From NCBI GenBank assembly GCA_034008185.1, contig CM067081.1:4649821-4713820 (forward strand): a DNA stretch of 64,000 nt, read 5' to 3'. A program made the translations under genes and the position numbers. Shown here in pieces: positions 47,201-58,998 of this stretch (the stretch's first letter is position 1; each line of letters starts with the position of its first letter). The notes beneath the pieces are model-generated. The model saw only the letters and a list, made by a program, of their open reading frames with translations. It searched no databases and was not told the DNA's origin. The stretch comes from Gorsachius magnificus (taxonomy: Eukaryota; Chordata; Aves; Pelecaniformes; Ardeidae).

Positions 47201-50200
47201 TCTGCTTAAAATCTGTTTGGTGTCATTGGCCAAAGTCAGACAATATTGCCTGGGCTAATTCTGTCTGAGTGAGTTAATGGGCAACATGGGCACTCCTCTA
47301 GGGATTTCAGGTGGCAGAGCTGTAAAATATTTAGTGAGATAAAGACTGATATTGTTTCAAAATAGTCCAGAGCAACACATCAAACCCCTTTTTTTAAATG
47401 TCAGAACTATGTCCCCTGCACGCTGGTGTATTTTCTACCCACCCCCTTTTTTTAAAGAAATAGACCTGGAGAAAAAAAAAAAAAAAAAAGAAAAAAAAAC
47501 CCACTAAAGCCAGAAGCGGGAGGATCTGTCAGATCTTTAAAAAACCCTGCATTTATTCTGTTCCAGCTCACCTTTTCTTTTCCTGGAGGTAGAAAATTTT
47601 GTTCTTGCAATTTACAATCTTGCAATATTACCTTTGCACAAAACTGGGGAAGGTGGGGAACAGATTTCTGGTAATATCTAGCAGCTTTTATTAGATCATA
47701 GGCTAATTCCCAACCTTTGTATTACGCAGCCTTATTTACACTGCATTATCATTTCATTTATGGGCCCCTTGGAGCTCTCAGTCACTTTGGGGAGCTCTCT
47801 AAATTTGCCTTTCATCACGTATTAATGAAGTGTTAATAGCTCACCCAAGCCATTTTTGAGCAAACACCACGTGATGTGTTTGTTTTGTGCAAACAGCCCA
47901 TGCACTTTGCTAATATATGACCGGTGGGGACAAGACATACGCCACCTTACTGCTAATTTCTTCTTCCATTGCTTGCTTTGCTCGCACACGATGTCCTGGC
48001 CCTTGGGGGACCACTGTGGACCTCTCTGCAGCAAACTGAACTCCTGAAGCTCTGTGCAACACGTCTTGTGGCTGAGGGCAGGAGAATGAGGCAAAGTTGT
48101 TGAAAACCGGGCAATTTCTAGAGGCTGGTCCAAGGCAGGAGATCTGCTAGATTTGGCCACATCTGGCAGCTGGTGTGCTGGGGGTCCAGAAATGGGATAG
48201 AGCATTGCCTGGAGGAGCAAGGGTGGTGGATTTCCTCTTGCTGACCAAATCTGGAGGTCTCTGTGCCACGCTCTTCAGTGTGCTCAGGGATTTGGGGATT
48301 TTGACTTCCCTTTTACTGCCTGTCCTCTAGCAGTTAATTCTGTCAGCGTGTTTGCTTCTGGTTATTGATTTCTGGTGCGTTCTTCCATCCAGAGCGAGAG
48401 CAAAATTTCCTGGATTTCTTTCTTTTTTATTTTTTTAAATGACCCTGATGAATTAATTGAGCTGGGTAAAAAAGGAAAATTTGCATGCATGGGCAACTTC
48501 TTTCTTCTTTGCTCATTTTTTGGTGAAACAAGCAAGTTCCAAATGCAGGGGGGAGAAATCCAACCCTTTTTTTGCCAATTCCCACCAGGAGGGAGGGTTT
48601 CATCACCTTTTTTCCCCAGTAGTCAGGGAACACACATTTTCCCTATTCCCTTCCATGTTGCCTCTTGTGTGGTCTCTGGTTCAGGTGGCTTTGCTGAAAA
48701 GCAGCAAGAGGGTGAGGAAGGAGTAAGAAACTACATAATGTGTTACAATTTCTTACCTTCCTTTTTTCTTTTTTTTGTCTTCAGCTGCTGTCTGACACCT
48801 TCTGCCCTGACCTGTCAGCGCTTTAGATTAGTGCTCCTGCAATATTGAGAAGAATAAAACCTGAAACTCCGGGGGATCTGCTCCTGGGTGTCACCCTAAC
48901 CAAGTTAGCTGTTGCAGGATCAGGCTGTTGCACTTATGAAAGTGATGGGAAAAGGCATGGTGATACCTCAAAGAAATACTTTCAGGAAGAACTTATTGAC
49001 AGGTCATTAAGAAATTCTCTGAGCACATTTCAGACGTCAGTGCCCTGTGAGGGAGAGGGTGATGAGACTTCTGCAGAGGGTTTTATTGTCCCTAAACCAA
49101 CCCTCCGTGAGCAATCCCCAGCATCCCCTTGCTGCCAAGGCGGTGGGACAGGGCAGCAGGGACCTGTGGTGGAGATGGAAACTCTTGTTCTACATAATGG
49201 ACCATGATCACTTTGAAGGACTTGGAGAAACAATGCCTTCCTGACCTCATCCCTAATTCAGTGTTCCCATTAGCAAGGAATGTTTGCAGCCCCCTCCAAA
49301 GGACAGGGATGTGTTTCTCGCAGCCTTTTCGGCCTGGACCACGCTCTGTTGCAAGATCCATCATGGAGCTCAGCTGAAGGAATTTCACAGTGCGTAAACG
49401 TATTCAAGAAGCATGGTGCCTCCTTTTTTTAGTGCACCTCCCATGAATTCTCTAGGGTGTGTGACGGGATGCAACCCTCTTACAGCTGACCTTTTAATAA
49501 CAATAAAATCACTCAGGGGTGCACTTTATTTTGATTTATCATTCCACAACATAAAGGGATTATATATCAAAGGAGGCACTAAAATGATAAGACTAATAAG
49601 AAGAGAAAAAGGAAGATGGGGAATAACTGGGAGAAGTTTCCTTGGTACTTTCAGTCAAAAGAGATAGGAAACTATGGCTTATCTTGAATGGCCCTGGGAA
49701 TTATTTCTTTTCTCTTTCCCAACAGCTGAAAATGCAGAGATCATGTCAAAATAAACTCATATTAAAAAAAATAATGTACAGGCTATGTAGACTCTATCTC
49801 CAATAATTGGAGTACTGGACATTTTCTGCAGGCTTCAGCTATGTTATTTTTTGCATTTAAATTATTTTCAAAAAGGAGATTTATCCAGAACCTTCATGTA
49901 TTTTGATTTTATTTCTTTTTTATTATCAGGGTTCTTTGATCCATTGGCATAGCAAATATCAAAAGTTAGACTCACAAAGACTTAAAGATTTTCTTTTAAG
50001 AGAAGAAGTTATGAAAGGAGCAATCATTGCTCAAGAGGTGCTATTTTGCGCCCCTTCCAAACATTGGGAATAAATGGGGGAGGGAGGAGGGTCATGCCCC
50101 CACAAGTGATTTGTATAGAGTTTCCTGCTCAGGAGAGATTCCCAGATGAGGTGGAGCAATTCCTGTTGTCTTTGGCATTGCAGCAGGGCCCGAGGACCGC

Positions 50201-50257
50201 GGTTGTGGCTGGACGCTGTACAGTGGTACGTGGTCTCTCCAGTAGATCTTGCCACGG
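44288..50257. other. Six kilobases of unique DNA, candidate conserved blocks
   Basis: This is the longest stretch without a recognised transposable element. No exon was identified; frames of 120-157 codons at 48375-49207 are low-complexity (Phe-rich) or unsupported. Blocks at 45840-46050 and 47655-47850 are repeat-poor and AT-rich with motifs such as GCAATAATAAAGC and CACGTATTAATGAAG, and could be conserved noncoding sequence. An A18-G-A9 run lies at 47472-47499 without an upstream AATAAA, and a T-rich run near 45605-45630. Confidence 0.45.
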
Positions 50258-50663
50258 ATCAAAGGCTGAGAGAGTTGGACTTATTTAGCCTGGAGAAGAG
50301 AAGACTGAGAGGGGACCTGATAAACAGGTACAAATATCTCAAGGGTGGATGTCACAAGGACGGAGCCAGACTCTTCCCAGTGGTGCCCAGCGACAGGACA
50401 AGGGGCAATGGGCACAAACTGAAGCAGAAGAGGTTTCAGTTGAATATGAGGAAGAGCTTCTTGACTTGGAGGGTGCCCGAGCACTGGCACAGGCTGCCCA
50501 GGGGGGCTGTGGAGTCTCCTTCTCTGGACATATTCAAAGCCCACCTGGACGCTGTCCTGTGCCCCCTGCTCTGGGTGAACCTGCTTGAGCAGGAGGGTTG
50601 GACTGGATGATCTCCCGAGGTCCTTTCCAAGCCCTGCCATTCTGTGATTCTGTGATTCTGTGA
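50258..50663 (+). mobile_element. CR1 LINE 3' end (family C) with open ORF2 C-terminus
   Basis: One frame is open across the whole preserved ORF2 tail: [68 protein letters not shown] and a stop after EQEGWTG. The 3'UTR carries CTCCCGAGGTCC and ends in three ATTCTGTG octamers. It is nearly the mirror of the copy at 52612, about 2 kb away in the opposite orientation. Confidence 0.94.
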
Positions 50664-51537
50664 ACACAACCTGGTTGTGCTGGTGTGGGTGATTGCCCAT
50701 CTCTTAGCACCAGCGCATCCACTGTTGAGTCTTTAGGCATGGTATGGAGCACCCCATAAATTATATTAGAAGAAAACCTCAAGGTAAATCTTGGACTGAA
50801 GTGAAGTTCTCTGGTGTTCAACATTTGTTCTGTGCTTTCAAAGCATGTGTCGTTGCCTTTAGAGAGTGCAGGTGTTGAGCCAGACTCGGCACAAGAGACA
50901 CCTTAGCAAGTCCCCCGGCTTCACTGCCTGTGGTAGTGAACCAAGGCCAGGGGCAGAGCTGGTCCCGAAGCCTCCTTGTGCAGGTAAGAGGCTGAAGCTG
51001 ACAGATAGCAACCATGGTGTTTGGACAAAGAATACGCTTGTCAAAATGACATGCATGGCAACCAAAATGATTCATGAATTTGTCTTACATTTGAATAGAT
51101 TCAGTAAAAGATGCCGGGAAAACTTTGGAAATGTCAAAACATGACTTTTTTTTTTTTCTTTATGGATTGCTGAAAGTGAATGTTTTGCATTTTTAAGTGA
51201 TATTTAAAGAAATCCTCATTCCATAGCAGCCTTTAGGTTACAAAGATTGACTTATGGTAAAAGAAGAAATTTTTTTTAAATCATGCCCCAATCATTCTGT
51301 ACAAAACGAAAGGTTTGTAGTGAGCTTTTTGTCATTGTTCAGCCAAGAAGCAGTCCAAGTTCTCCCTTCCAGTTCTACCTCACCTCTTTCTCCTCTGCGT
51401 TTTTCAGCAGAGCAACAACTGCACCAGGAAAGATCTGCTACCAGGAGGCTCAAATACAGCTCACCAACATAGACTTGGGGGGTCACCTACTCCAGCCTCT
51501 TTCTTCTACTGTAAGGCTTAGAAATTACCAAACATTA
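50664..51537. other. Unique noncoding DNA, nothing recognised
   Basis: No element or exon was recognised. A T-rich run lies at about 51146-51160. The last five bases before the LTR (51533-51537, CATTA) may be a target-site duplication. Confidence 0.5.
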
Positions 51538-51688
51538 TGTATTGGGTTTGTGTAGCACGGTCTTGGGGGGGGGTGGGGTGGGGTGTCTACAGGGGTGGCT
51601 TCTGTGAGAAGCTGCTAGAAGTTTTCCCTGTGCCCGCCGCTGGCCAAGGCCAAGCCAATCAGTGACAGTGGAAGAGCCTCTGGGATAG

Positions 51689-51699
51689 CATATTTAAGA
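51689..51699 (+). promoter_or_regulatory. TATA-like box of the 51.5-kb LTR
   Basis: CATATTTAAGA lies about 150 bases into the LTR, which is a plausible position for the U3 promoter. Transcription would start roughly 25-30 bases downstream. Activity is not implied. Confidence 0.55.
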
Positions 51700-52381
51700 A
51701 GGAAAAAAACCTGCTGTGGCTCAGTAGCTGGAGAGAGAAGTGAGAGGATGCGAGAAAACAGCCCTGCAGACACCAAGGTCAGTGAAGAAGGAGGGGCAGG
51801 AGGGGCTCCAGGCGCCGGAGCAGAGATTCCCCTGCAGCCCCTGGGGCAGCCCATGGTGGGGCAGGCTGTGCCCCTGCAGCCCAGGGAGGCCCACGGGGGA
51901 GCAGATCCCCACCTGCAGCCCAGGGAGGACCCCACGCCAGAGCGGGTGGATGCCTGAAGGGAGGAGGCTGTGACCCCGTGGGAAGCCCGCGCCAGATCAG
52001 GTTCCTGGCAAGACTTTCTGGGCCCATGGGGGGAGGAGCCCATGCCAAAGCAGGTTTGCTGGCAGGGATGGACCCACACTGGTGCAGTTGATGAAGAACT
52101 GTAGCCTGTGGGAAGGACTCACGCTGGAGAAGTTCGTGGAGGACTGTCTGCCGTGAGAGGGACCCCATGCATGAGAAGGGGAAGGGTCCTTTCCCTAGGA
52201 AGAAGAAGCGGCAGAGACGTGTGATGAACTGACCCCAACCCCCATTCACATCCCCCTGTGCCACTGGGGGGGAGCAGGTAGAGAAACTGGGAATGAAGTT
52301 GAGCCCGGGAAGAAGGTGGTGGTGGGGGGAAGGTGTTTTAAGATTCAGCAGTTTTTATCCTCTCCTTCTCTGATTTTGATT

Positions 52382-52387
52382 AATAAA
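52382..52387 (+). promoter_or_regulatory. LTR poly(A) signal
   Basis: AATAAA sits about 185 bases before the LTR end, in the AT-rich context TTGATTAATAAATTAAATTA. This places the R/U5 boundary at roughly 52405, giving an unusually long R region of about 680 bases if the TATA-like box is used. Confidence 0.6.
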
Positions 52388-52611
52388 TTAAATTAATTTC
52401 ACCAAGTTGAGTCTGTTTTGCCCGTGATGGTAACTGGCGAATGATCTCTCCCTGTCCTTATCTCAACACATGAGCCTTTTGATGTACTTTTCTCTCCCCT
52501 GTCCAGTTAAAGAGGGGAGTGATAGAGCAGATTTGGTGGGCACCCGGCATCCAGCCAGGGTCAAACCACCACACAGTAACATTTCATCAGTTAAGGGATT
52601 TGGATGGCAGC

Positions 52612-52930
52612 TCACAGAATCGCAGAATCACAGAATGGCAGGGGTTGGAAAGGACCTCGGGAGATCACCCAGTCCAAGCCCCCTGCTCAGGCAGGCTCAC
52701 CCAGAGCAGGGGGCACAGGACATCATCCAGGCGGGCTTTGAATATGTCCAGAGAAGGAGACTCCACAGCCCCCCGGGGCAGCCTGTGCCAGTGCTCGGGC
52801 ACCCTCCAAGTCAAGAAGTTCTTCCTCATATTCAACTGAAACCTCTTCTGCTTCAGTTTGTGCCCATTGCCCCTTGTCCTGTCGCTGGGCACTACTGAGA
52901 AGAGTCTGGCTCCGTCCTCGTGACATCCAC
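52612..52930 (-). mobile_element. CR1 LINE 3' end (family C)
   Basis: On the minus strand the copy reads [44 protein letters not shown] and a stop after EQGAWTG, then the family C 3'UTR and three CACAGAATC-type octamers (complement). It begins only 38 bases after the LTR. The retained ORF2 frame and close match to the copy at 50258 suggest a fairly young family. Confidence 0.93.
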
Positions 52931-54598
52931 GCAGTAGCCATCTAAAGGCAACACTGGCTGCGCTGCAAGTCAGCCTTTCCAAGGGTATTTTGAGTGCAGC
53001 TGCTGTGGTTAATTCAGGTGCTGGTTGTGACTGTAAGACCACGTAGCCTGACCAGTCCAATCTTGTCACAGCTGGACTGTAGTCCACCGCGTGCCTAGAA
53101 AGATGCAGATCCACTGGAGACTGTGAAAAGAAGCAAACCAAACAAGAATGAGGTCTGAAAACACAAGAAAGAAGGTCTTGTAAGGAAAGAAAAGAAATAT
53201 TTCTAAATAAGGGGTGGCTTGATATTTCATGGGGTCCCATCATTGTGGAATCCACAGATGGGTGTGAAATGAATGTTCATGGGTCACTGGAAGATCCCAG
53301 ACACTGGGATGAGGGGGAAGAGGTAGACAACAGCCAGAGATGGAGAAAAGACCCAGATCAGAGCAAGTGAGAGAAAAGTGTCTGTGGGACTCCGATGCTC
53401 GTTGCAGCCCCAGCTGAAATGGATACTCCAGCCCATTCCTGAATGAGAACCTTCATGAAACATGTTTTTGGCTTTGCAATTTTATCCTGTTGGCTAGTTT
53501 AGGCGCTGAGTTCCTCACTGAGTATTTCTTGTTATGAGGCTTGGGAGCATTTAATTTCATATTCCAGGAAGGGAAAATAAAAGACGAAGAGGAAATGGCT
53601 GATTTCAAAAGGTGAGGTTGGGTTTTCTCCATCAAGTTCAGCTGACTTTATTTTACTGTAGAGCCAGTTCATCTATGCAGCTGAGGTGCCTGCCCGAGGA
53701 GGACGGCCCCGTGGGCAGAGAGATGGCCAGAAGACACAACCAGCCACCAGCCCTGAAGGCCTCAGTCCCTTGTTCTCTGTTGGTTGTAGAGGAGTGTGCG
53801 AGAGTGAGCTCTCCCTCTACACATTTCAGCTGGAAGTCTAAACTTAGGAGGATGAATTTGGCCATCTCCAAGTAGTTTTATGTTGTGAAATGTAACAACA
53901 GGACTGCTTTTCATGCATTCCCAAGGGTTTTCACAGAGGAGTCTGCTTTTCCCCACCTGATTATAGAAAATATTAAAAACATCCTTGGACCTGGATCGCT
54001 CTCTTGCACAGGTTCATGGCCAGAGCCAGAGCTTGTGCCAGCACAGATGGCGTTGTTAGACATGTGAGGGGAATAAATAAAAAAAAAAGAAGACAAGAAG
54101 AAAAGTGCATTTCAAGAGTCGTCAGCCCTGCAACTTTGAAGTGCCAGGGCATGTTTGCTGCAGTCGTTTCTCAAGGTCCCCGCAGAATTGCTGAGAGGAA
54201 GAAAGCTGTGTTTAGAAAAGCTGCCAGATGACGAGACCTGGGGATGTAGGGCACCGAGCAATCACACGGTGCTTTGCTTGCTCAAAGTGCACCTGCAGGG
54301 AGGAGAGCGGGGATGGGGATGGGGGTGTGTGTGTACGTGGCTTTGTGAGTGCGGGGGGAGAGCGGGAAGGGATGGAAGATTCTCCTAAATGCTTATAAAT
54401 ACCTGAAAATGCATCTTGTGGCTGCCTCTTTTAAACACACACACATTTTTATATATACACATATATTTCCATGTCAATATACAACTCATTTTCAGCTGTG
54501 GGCTGTGAGCAGCTTGGCACACCTGTATGCTGTGGAGGTGTGAAGCCCTGAGCTTCCCAAAGCCACGGGGCATGCAGGACACCTTCCTTGGTACCGTC
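52931..54598. other. Unique noncoding DNA, nothing recognised
   Basis: No exon or repeat was recognised. A GT-rich patch lies near 54322-54340 and a CA/TA-rich patch at 54434-54482. Short frames only. Confidence 0.5.
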
Positions 54599-54699
54599 TT
54601 AGAATCATAGAATTGTTTAGGTTAGAAAAGACCTTTAAGATCATCAAGTCCAACCATTAACCTCACCCTGCCATCCCATCACTAAACCATGTCCCTAAA
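54599..54699 (-). mobile_element. CR1 LINE 3'-end fragment (family A)
   Basis: On the minus strand only ~100 bases remain: the tail (TTAGAATCATAGAATTG, complement), the family A 3'UTR and the last few ORF2 codons (CACTAAACCATGTCCCTAA on the plus strand). It ends against unique DNA. Confidence 0.88.
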
Positions 54700-55611
54700 A
54701 TGTGTTGCGAAATGCTGGAGGTGGCTTTTCCTGGTGTGACTTCCAGAGGCAGGCGAGCACTGGGCAGGGGGACACGATGGCGTGGGGGAAAGGCAGAGCG
54801 ATGCTGGTGCACGGTATTCTCTCGCCCCGACTATTTGCCCTGAAGCAGAGCTGGCACAAGCAAGGCCATATGCTATGAACAGAAGAGGACCCTTGTGCAG
54901 AACATGTCCAAAATGACAGAAAATACACTCTCAAGGGGTCTAACCTCTTACAGCTGCTATTTTAGGCCCCTAGACCAAAGCCCTGAGATCCACCAGCTAA
55001 CATAAAAATGTAGGGGTTGTATTTACAGGTGAAAACCCCCTCCTGTATCTTGGTGCCACCCATCTGTTGGGCCCTGAAGGTCTCAGTGGCAAGTTGGTGA
55101 GATGCTTAAGGTAGTCACACCCTTGGGCCACCCTTGGGACCTGTTCCTTGACTGTTGTCAAGGTTTGGTGTACTTTCTTCCTCCCCTAGGATTGCTCATC
55201 CTGGGTAGTATAAATGCTTTTTAGGTATAGAAATAGGTAACTCCTGACTGACCCTTACTGACCTCTTTGCTCCAGTGCCTCCTGCCATGAGCTTGGCTGT
55301 AGCTGGTCCATGCCCATGTGCTGATATGGACTGCCATGTGCTGGGTTTGGATACCTAGCGAGGAAGTTGCTCAAGCGTCTTCTGAAGTTGTTTGAGAATC
55401 AGAAACTCCAGTTATTGCTGTTGATGAACCTTTTGCTGCTGTTTATAAACAAGCTCCATCCTACAGTGAAGGTTACACACAGGAAACCAAAACCAGCCAG
55501 TTCTTCCCCAAAGGCTAGAGGCTGAAATGCAGCAAACCTTGGGTTTCAGTCCCATCCTGGTGTGATGAGGAGCCTGCTCACCTCCAGTGATGAGAGACCC
55601 GGCCAGCCCAA
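54700..55611. other. Unique noncoding DNA, nothing recognised
   Basis: No repeat or exon was recognised between two CR1 copies. The longest frame is 79 codons (54695-54934, minus) without a domain. Confidence 0.5.
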
Positions 55612-56080
55612 TGGAGTCCAGAGGAGGGCTACAAAAATGATCTGGGGGCTGGAGACCCTCTCCTATGAGGCCAGTCTGGGAGAGTCGGGGTTGTTCAGCC
55701 TGGAGAAGAGGAGGCTGCGGGCAGAGCTGAGTGCGGCCATTCAGTGCTTAAAGGGGACCCAGAGGAAAGATGGGGAAAATCTTTTTAGTAGGGCCAGCTG
55801 TGACAGGACAAGGGGGGATGGCTTTAAACTAAACCAGGGTAGGTTTAGACTGGATCTAAGGAAGAAATTCTTTACAATGAGGGTGGTGAAACACTGGAAC
55901 GGGTTGCCCAGAGAAGTGGTGGAGGCTCCATCCCTGGAAGCATTCAAGGCCAGGCTGGATGGGGCTGTGAACAACCTGATCTGGTTAGCGGTGTCCCTGC
56001 TCCCTGCAGGGGGGTTGGACTAGATGACCTCTAGGGGTGCCTTCCAACCCAAAACATTCTATGATTCTATGATTCTATGA
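55612..56080 (+). mobile_element. CR1 LINE 3' end (family B) with open ORF2 C-terminus
   Basis: A single open frame (55562-56023) carries [77 protein letters not shown] and ends AGGLD-stop, the expected ORF2 terminus for this family. The 3'UTR has GACCTCTAGGGGTGCCTTCC and three octamers. The frame entering from unique DNA at 55562 is fortuitous. Confidence 0.94.
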
Positions 56081-57263
56081 ATGGTGGGTGGCAGTGCCAT
56101 CCCCAAATGCTCTTTGATCCTTGCAGTCTGAAATCAGCCCTTTTTAAATACTACTTCATTACAGGGTGTGGGAGCAGCCCTAATCAAAAATGCCATGACT
56201 TGGATAGCAAAGTAACGAGATACAATGAGAAGAAAACTCAGCCCAGAAGAAGTCATGCCAGTGAGCGAGTGGCAGAGGGCCTTTGGGCCGCAGCTTTTTC
56301 ATTATTTATCCCCCAACCATGTGATCTCAGGCCAAACATTTAACCTCAGGGCCTTACTTGTCCTGCTTGTAAAATGGAGGTGTATTTGCTGTAGCTGGAA
56401 GGAGATTTCTAATGGGAAACACAGCCCGGATGCGAAGTGCAGCTATTGCAAATGACCGCAAAGTCCTTATTTCTTCATAGGCTTCATTTGCAAATCAGTT
56501 TTAGTCCATTTTTTTCATTAAGATCTGAGGCCACAGATTGAGGAAGACTGTAGAAGCGATTGCATGAACGCCTTTCTGGCTGTATTGTGGGGTGTATTCG
56601 CACAATCTTCCACCAGCCCGTGACCTGCTGGGGCTTATTAACCTGCTGCCTTGATCATCTCCTACCGCTGATGAGCACTCTTGCTTGTTAAGGATGCTTT
56701 TCTGCCAGGTTTGTCACACTCTGGCTTCAAGTTTAGGCCTTGAGGGTTTGGGAGCTCAGATTGATGGTGGATGATGAGGTCTGGTTATGTAAAACTCCTG
56801 GAGGACACAAGTATCTCCCGGCTGGAAAATAACAACATAATGATGAGCTAACAGAGCCCTCTCATCTCCTGCTCTTGGAAGCAGAAATCAAAGCCATTGC
56901 ACGGTCCTGCTGGCTGGCAGTATCTCACTTGCAGGACCAGCTTTGCTGAAAAACTCTCTCTAATGATCTGGCTCCCGACTTTCCCTGCCCAAAAACCTCA
57001 GGGCAAGAAAACATTTCCTGAACTTGAGGTTAAAAAATTCCGATTTGTGACTCAACAGGTGGACTTGGAGCCACTCGAGCAGCCTGAGCAACATGGTGGG
57101 CCAAAGCCCAAACTCGGAGCCGTGTTTTGGCTGTGGTTGTTTTTTATTTAATTCAGGGAGTGGGAGATGAGGTGGTTTGAAACCCGCTGCATCGTTAACT
57201 GCAAAGGATGCAGTGTTTGCCCTGTTCCTATATTCCTCCCCATCCTTCACTGAGTATATGATT
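56081..57263. other. Unique noncoding DNA, nothing recognised
   Basis: Overlapping frames (up to 88 codons at 56077-56343) show no domain. No repeat was recognised. Confidence 0.5.
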
Positions 57264-57517
57264 GATAGAATCATACAATCATTCAGGTTGGAAAAGCCCT
57301 TTAAGATCACCAAGTCCAACCGTTCCCCTAACCCTGCCATCCCACCACTAAACCATGTCCCTGAGCACCTCATCTGCCCGGCTTTTAAATCCCTCCAGGG
57401 ATGTTGCCTCAACCATTTCCCTAGGCAGCCCCTTCCTATGCTTGACAACCCTTTCGGGGAAGAAATTTTTCCTAATGTCCAACCTAAACCTGCCCTGGCA
57501 CAACTTGAGGCCATATC
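57264..57517 (-). mobile_element. CR1 LINE 3' end (family A)
   Basis: On the minus strand the copy covers the ORF2 tail, 3'UTR and a double-octamer tail with one substitution (ATCATACAATC). It keeps AAATCCCTCCAGGGATG but has a run of substitutions after it (TTGCCTCAACCATTTCC). It ends at 'ttgaggccatatc'. Confidence 0.9.
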
Positions 57518-58998
57518 CTGGCAAGGGTGTGCTGGCAGGACTTAGGAAGGCTCATGTTTTTACAAATAGTGAGCTGGAGGAGAAGGAGGTGCTAGGGCTT
57601 GTGGTTTATCTAGTGGGCTCATGGTTGGAGCAGTTTTCCATGCAGAACCCAAGAAATGCTGTTAAAACATCCAAAATCACAATAATTCACGTGATTTCCT
57701 TGCCCAGACTTCTGCCATTTCAGCGCGCTGCATGCAGGGGAGCTCCCCTCGCACTGCGAGATGTGCTCCACCAGACAGTGGCCTTGGGAAGGGCCATCAG
57801 GCTGGAGCACTTGTGCCTATGGGGATGACCCACCTGAAGGCACATCACTTGTGTCCTCCGCGCGTCCATTTCTCCCACCCAAACATAGTCACCATTCTTT
57901 GTTTTCAATACTGTCCCACTACATATCAGATGTGGTCCGTGGGCGAGGCTTTAGTTGCTTTCTTTGAGGAATGCAGAACAGGACAATATTTTCTGTGCTC
58001 CTGGCTTCAAAGCAAGGAGAGTCTCCTTGCAGCCTCCTGAAAGATAAGCCAGAGGCCTCCAGCTGTGGCCCCTGTTAAAACCACAATGTGATGTCTACTC
58101 TGGCCTATTGAACTGGCACGGCAGGGAGGCTCTCCCAAAAGCACTTGATTTACTACCCATAATATCTTGATTAAAACATTGGCCTTATCTGGCACGACCA
58201 CATGAGGCAGAGCCAAACCTGGTTCACCAACAACTTAAAATGTTGCTGTTTCCTTGGCTACCCTCGGGGATTAGTCCTTGGTCCAATGCATTTCAATATA
58301 GTTATCAGTGATTTAAAGCAGGGTCTTTCCCGACGATAAACCGCAGGTGGCACGACGAGTGATGGACGGCAGGTACCGGCGAGGGCAGGTCACTCTGGTG
58401 ATCTGAATACCCTAGCGAAGCACAGCCTGAGAAAATACACGTGAATAACAGCCCGATGCAAACAAATGCATCTGCCTCGGAGCAAAGGCTGCAAATCAGA
58501 TGTGCGGGAAACCAGAGGCTCAGGGGAGGACGTCAAGGTCACTGTGTAATTGTCTCAACAAGCACTTTCTGTGGCGAGAAAGAAGGGACCCACACCTTCC
58601 TTGGAAATAAAAATCCCCCACGAGTGTAGGAGCAAGACCCTGCCTTTCTGCACAAGGTAAGTGACACCCTCACGCTGAAGAAAATGTGGCCAAAGGCACC
58701 AGAGGATAGAAAAATTAAAAATAACCAGTAGCTTGAAAGTAGACTTTAGGCCATGAGGTTGAAGGAGTTTATCTTGCTTGGGGTAGCAAAGGGACAGCAA
58801 AGAGGGGACTTGGTTGGTGTCAGGGGGTTATTTGCTTGGTGGGACAGCTGGAGAACCTGCGTCAGGTCTGGTGGCTGGAAGCTGATGGTTGAGAAACTTG
58901 GCCATGAAACAAAACACATGTTGCTGGTGGAGAGGATAACACCCCACCAGGAATGACCAAAAATGGGTAGAAACCTTAGGGAAACCTCGTACACGCTA
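57518..58998. other. Unique DNA enclosing an old CR1 reverse-transcriptase fragment
   Basis: Apart from the old CR1 piece at 58262-58540 described separately, no repeat or exon was recognised. Short frames at 57619-58040 occur on both strands without domains. Confidence 0.5.
58262..58540 (+). mobile_element. Old CR1 ORF2 fragment including reverse-transcriptase motif
   Basis: The plus-strand frame at 58265-58318 reads RGLVLGPMHFNIVISDLK, which matches the conserved CR1/L2 reverse-transcriptase stretch (G.VLGP.LF.I.I.DL). Downstream sequence keeps the order of old CR1 copies (a 'cagcctgagaaaatacacgtg'-like block, then 'aggctcaggggagga') but is heavily eroded. The right boundary is uncertain. 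It is the only piece of catalytic-domain sequence seen in the window and is far older than the family A-D copies. Confidence 0.65.

Larger units (their letters stand above)
51538..52573 (+). mobile_element. Solo LTR of an avian endogenous retrovirus (ERVL-like), plus strand
   Basis: The element is 1036 bases long, with ends TGTATTGGGTTTGTG and GGGTCAAACCACCACA. Flanking pentamers CATTA (51533-51537) and CAGTA (52574-52578) differ at one base, consistent with a 5-base target duplication that has since mutated. Inside are a TATA-like box, a long middle region with imperfect repeats built on CTGCAGCCC and GGAGCAG, and an AATAAA. No retroviral coding sequence flanks it. I recall very similar LTRs in many neoavian genomes; the ERVL label rests on that. 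Confidence 0.85.

Noticed and set aside
47472..47499. Poly(A) run as a second retrocopy tail
   Set aside because: No AATAAA or ATTAAA was seen within about 50 bases upstream, and the run is interrupted by G.
48375..49207. Two adjoining frames of 157 and 120 codons with a 4-base overlap that looks operon-like
   Set aside because: The genome is eukaryotic, the first frame is Phe-rich low complexity from T-rich DNA, and neither has a domain.
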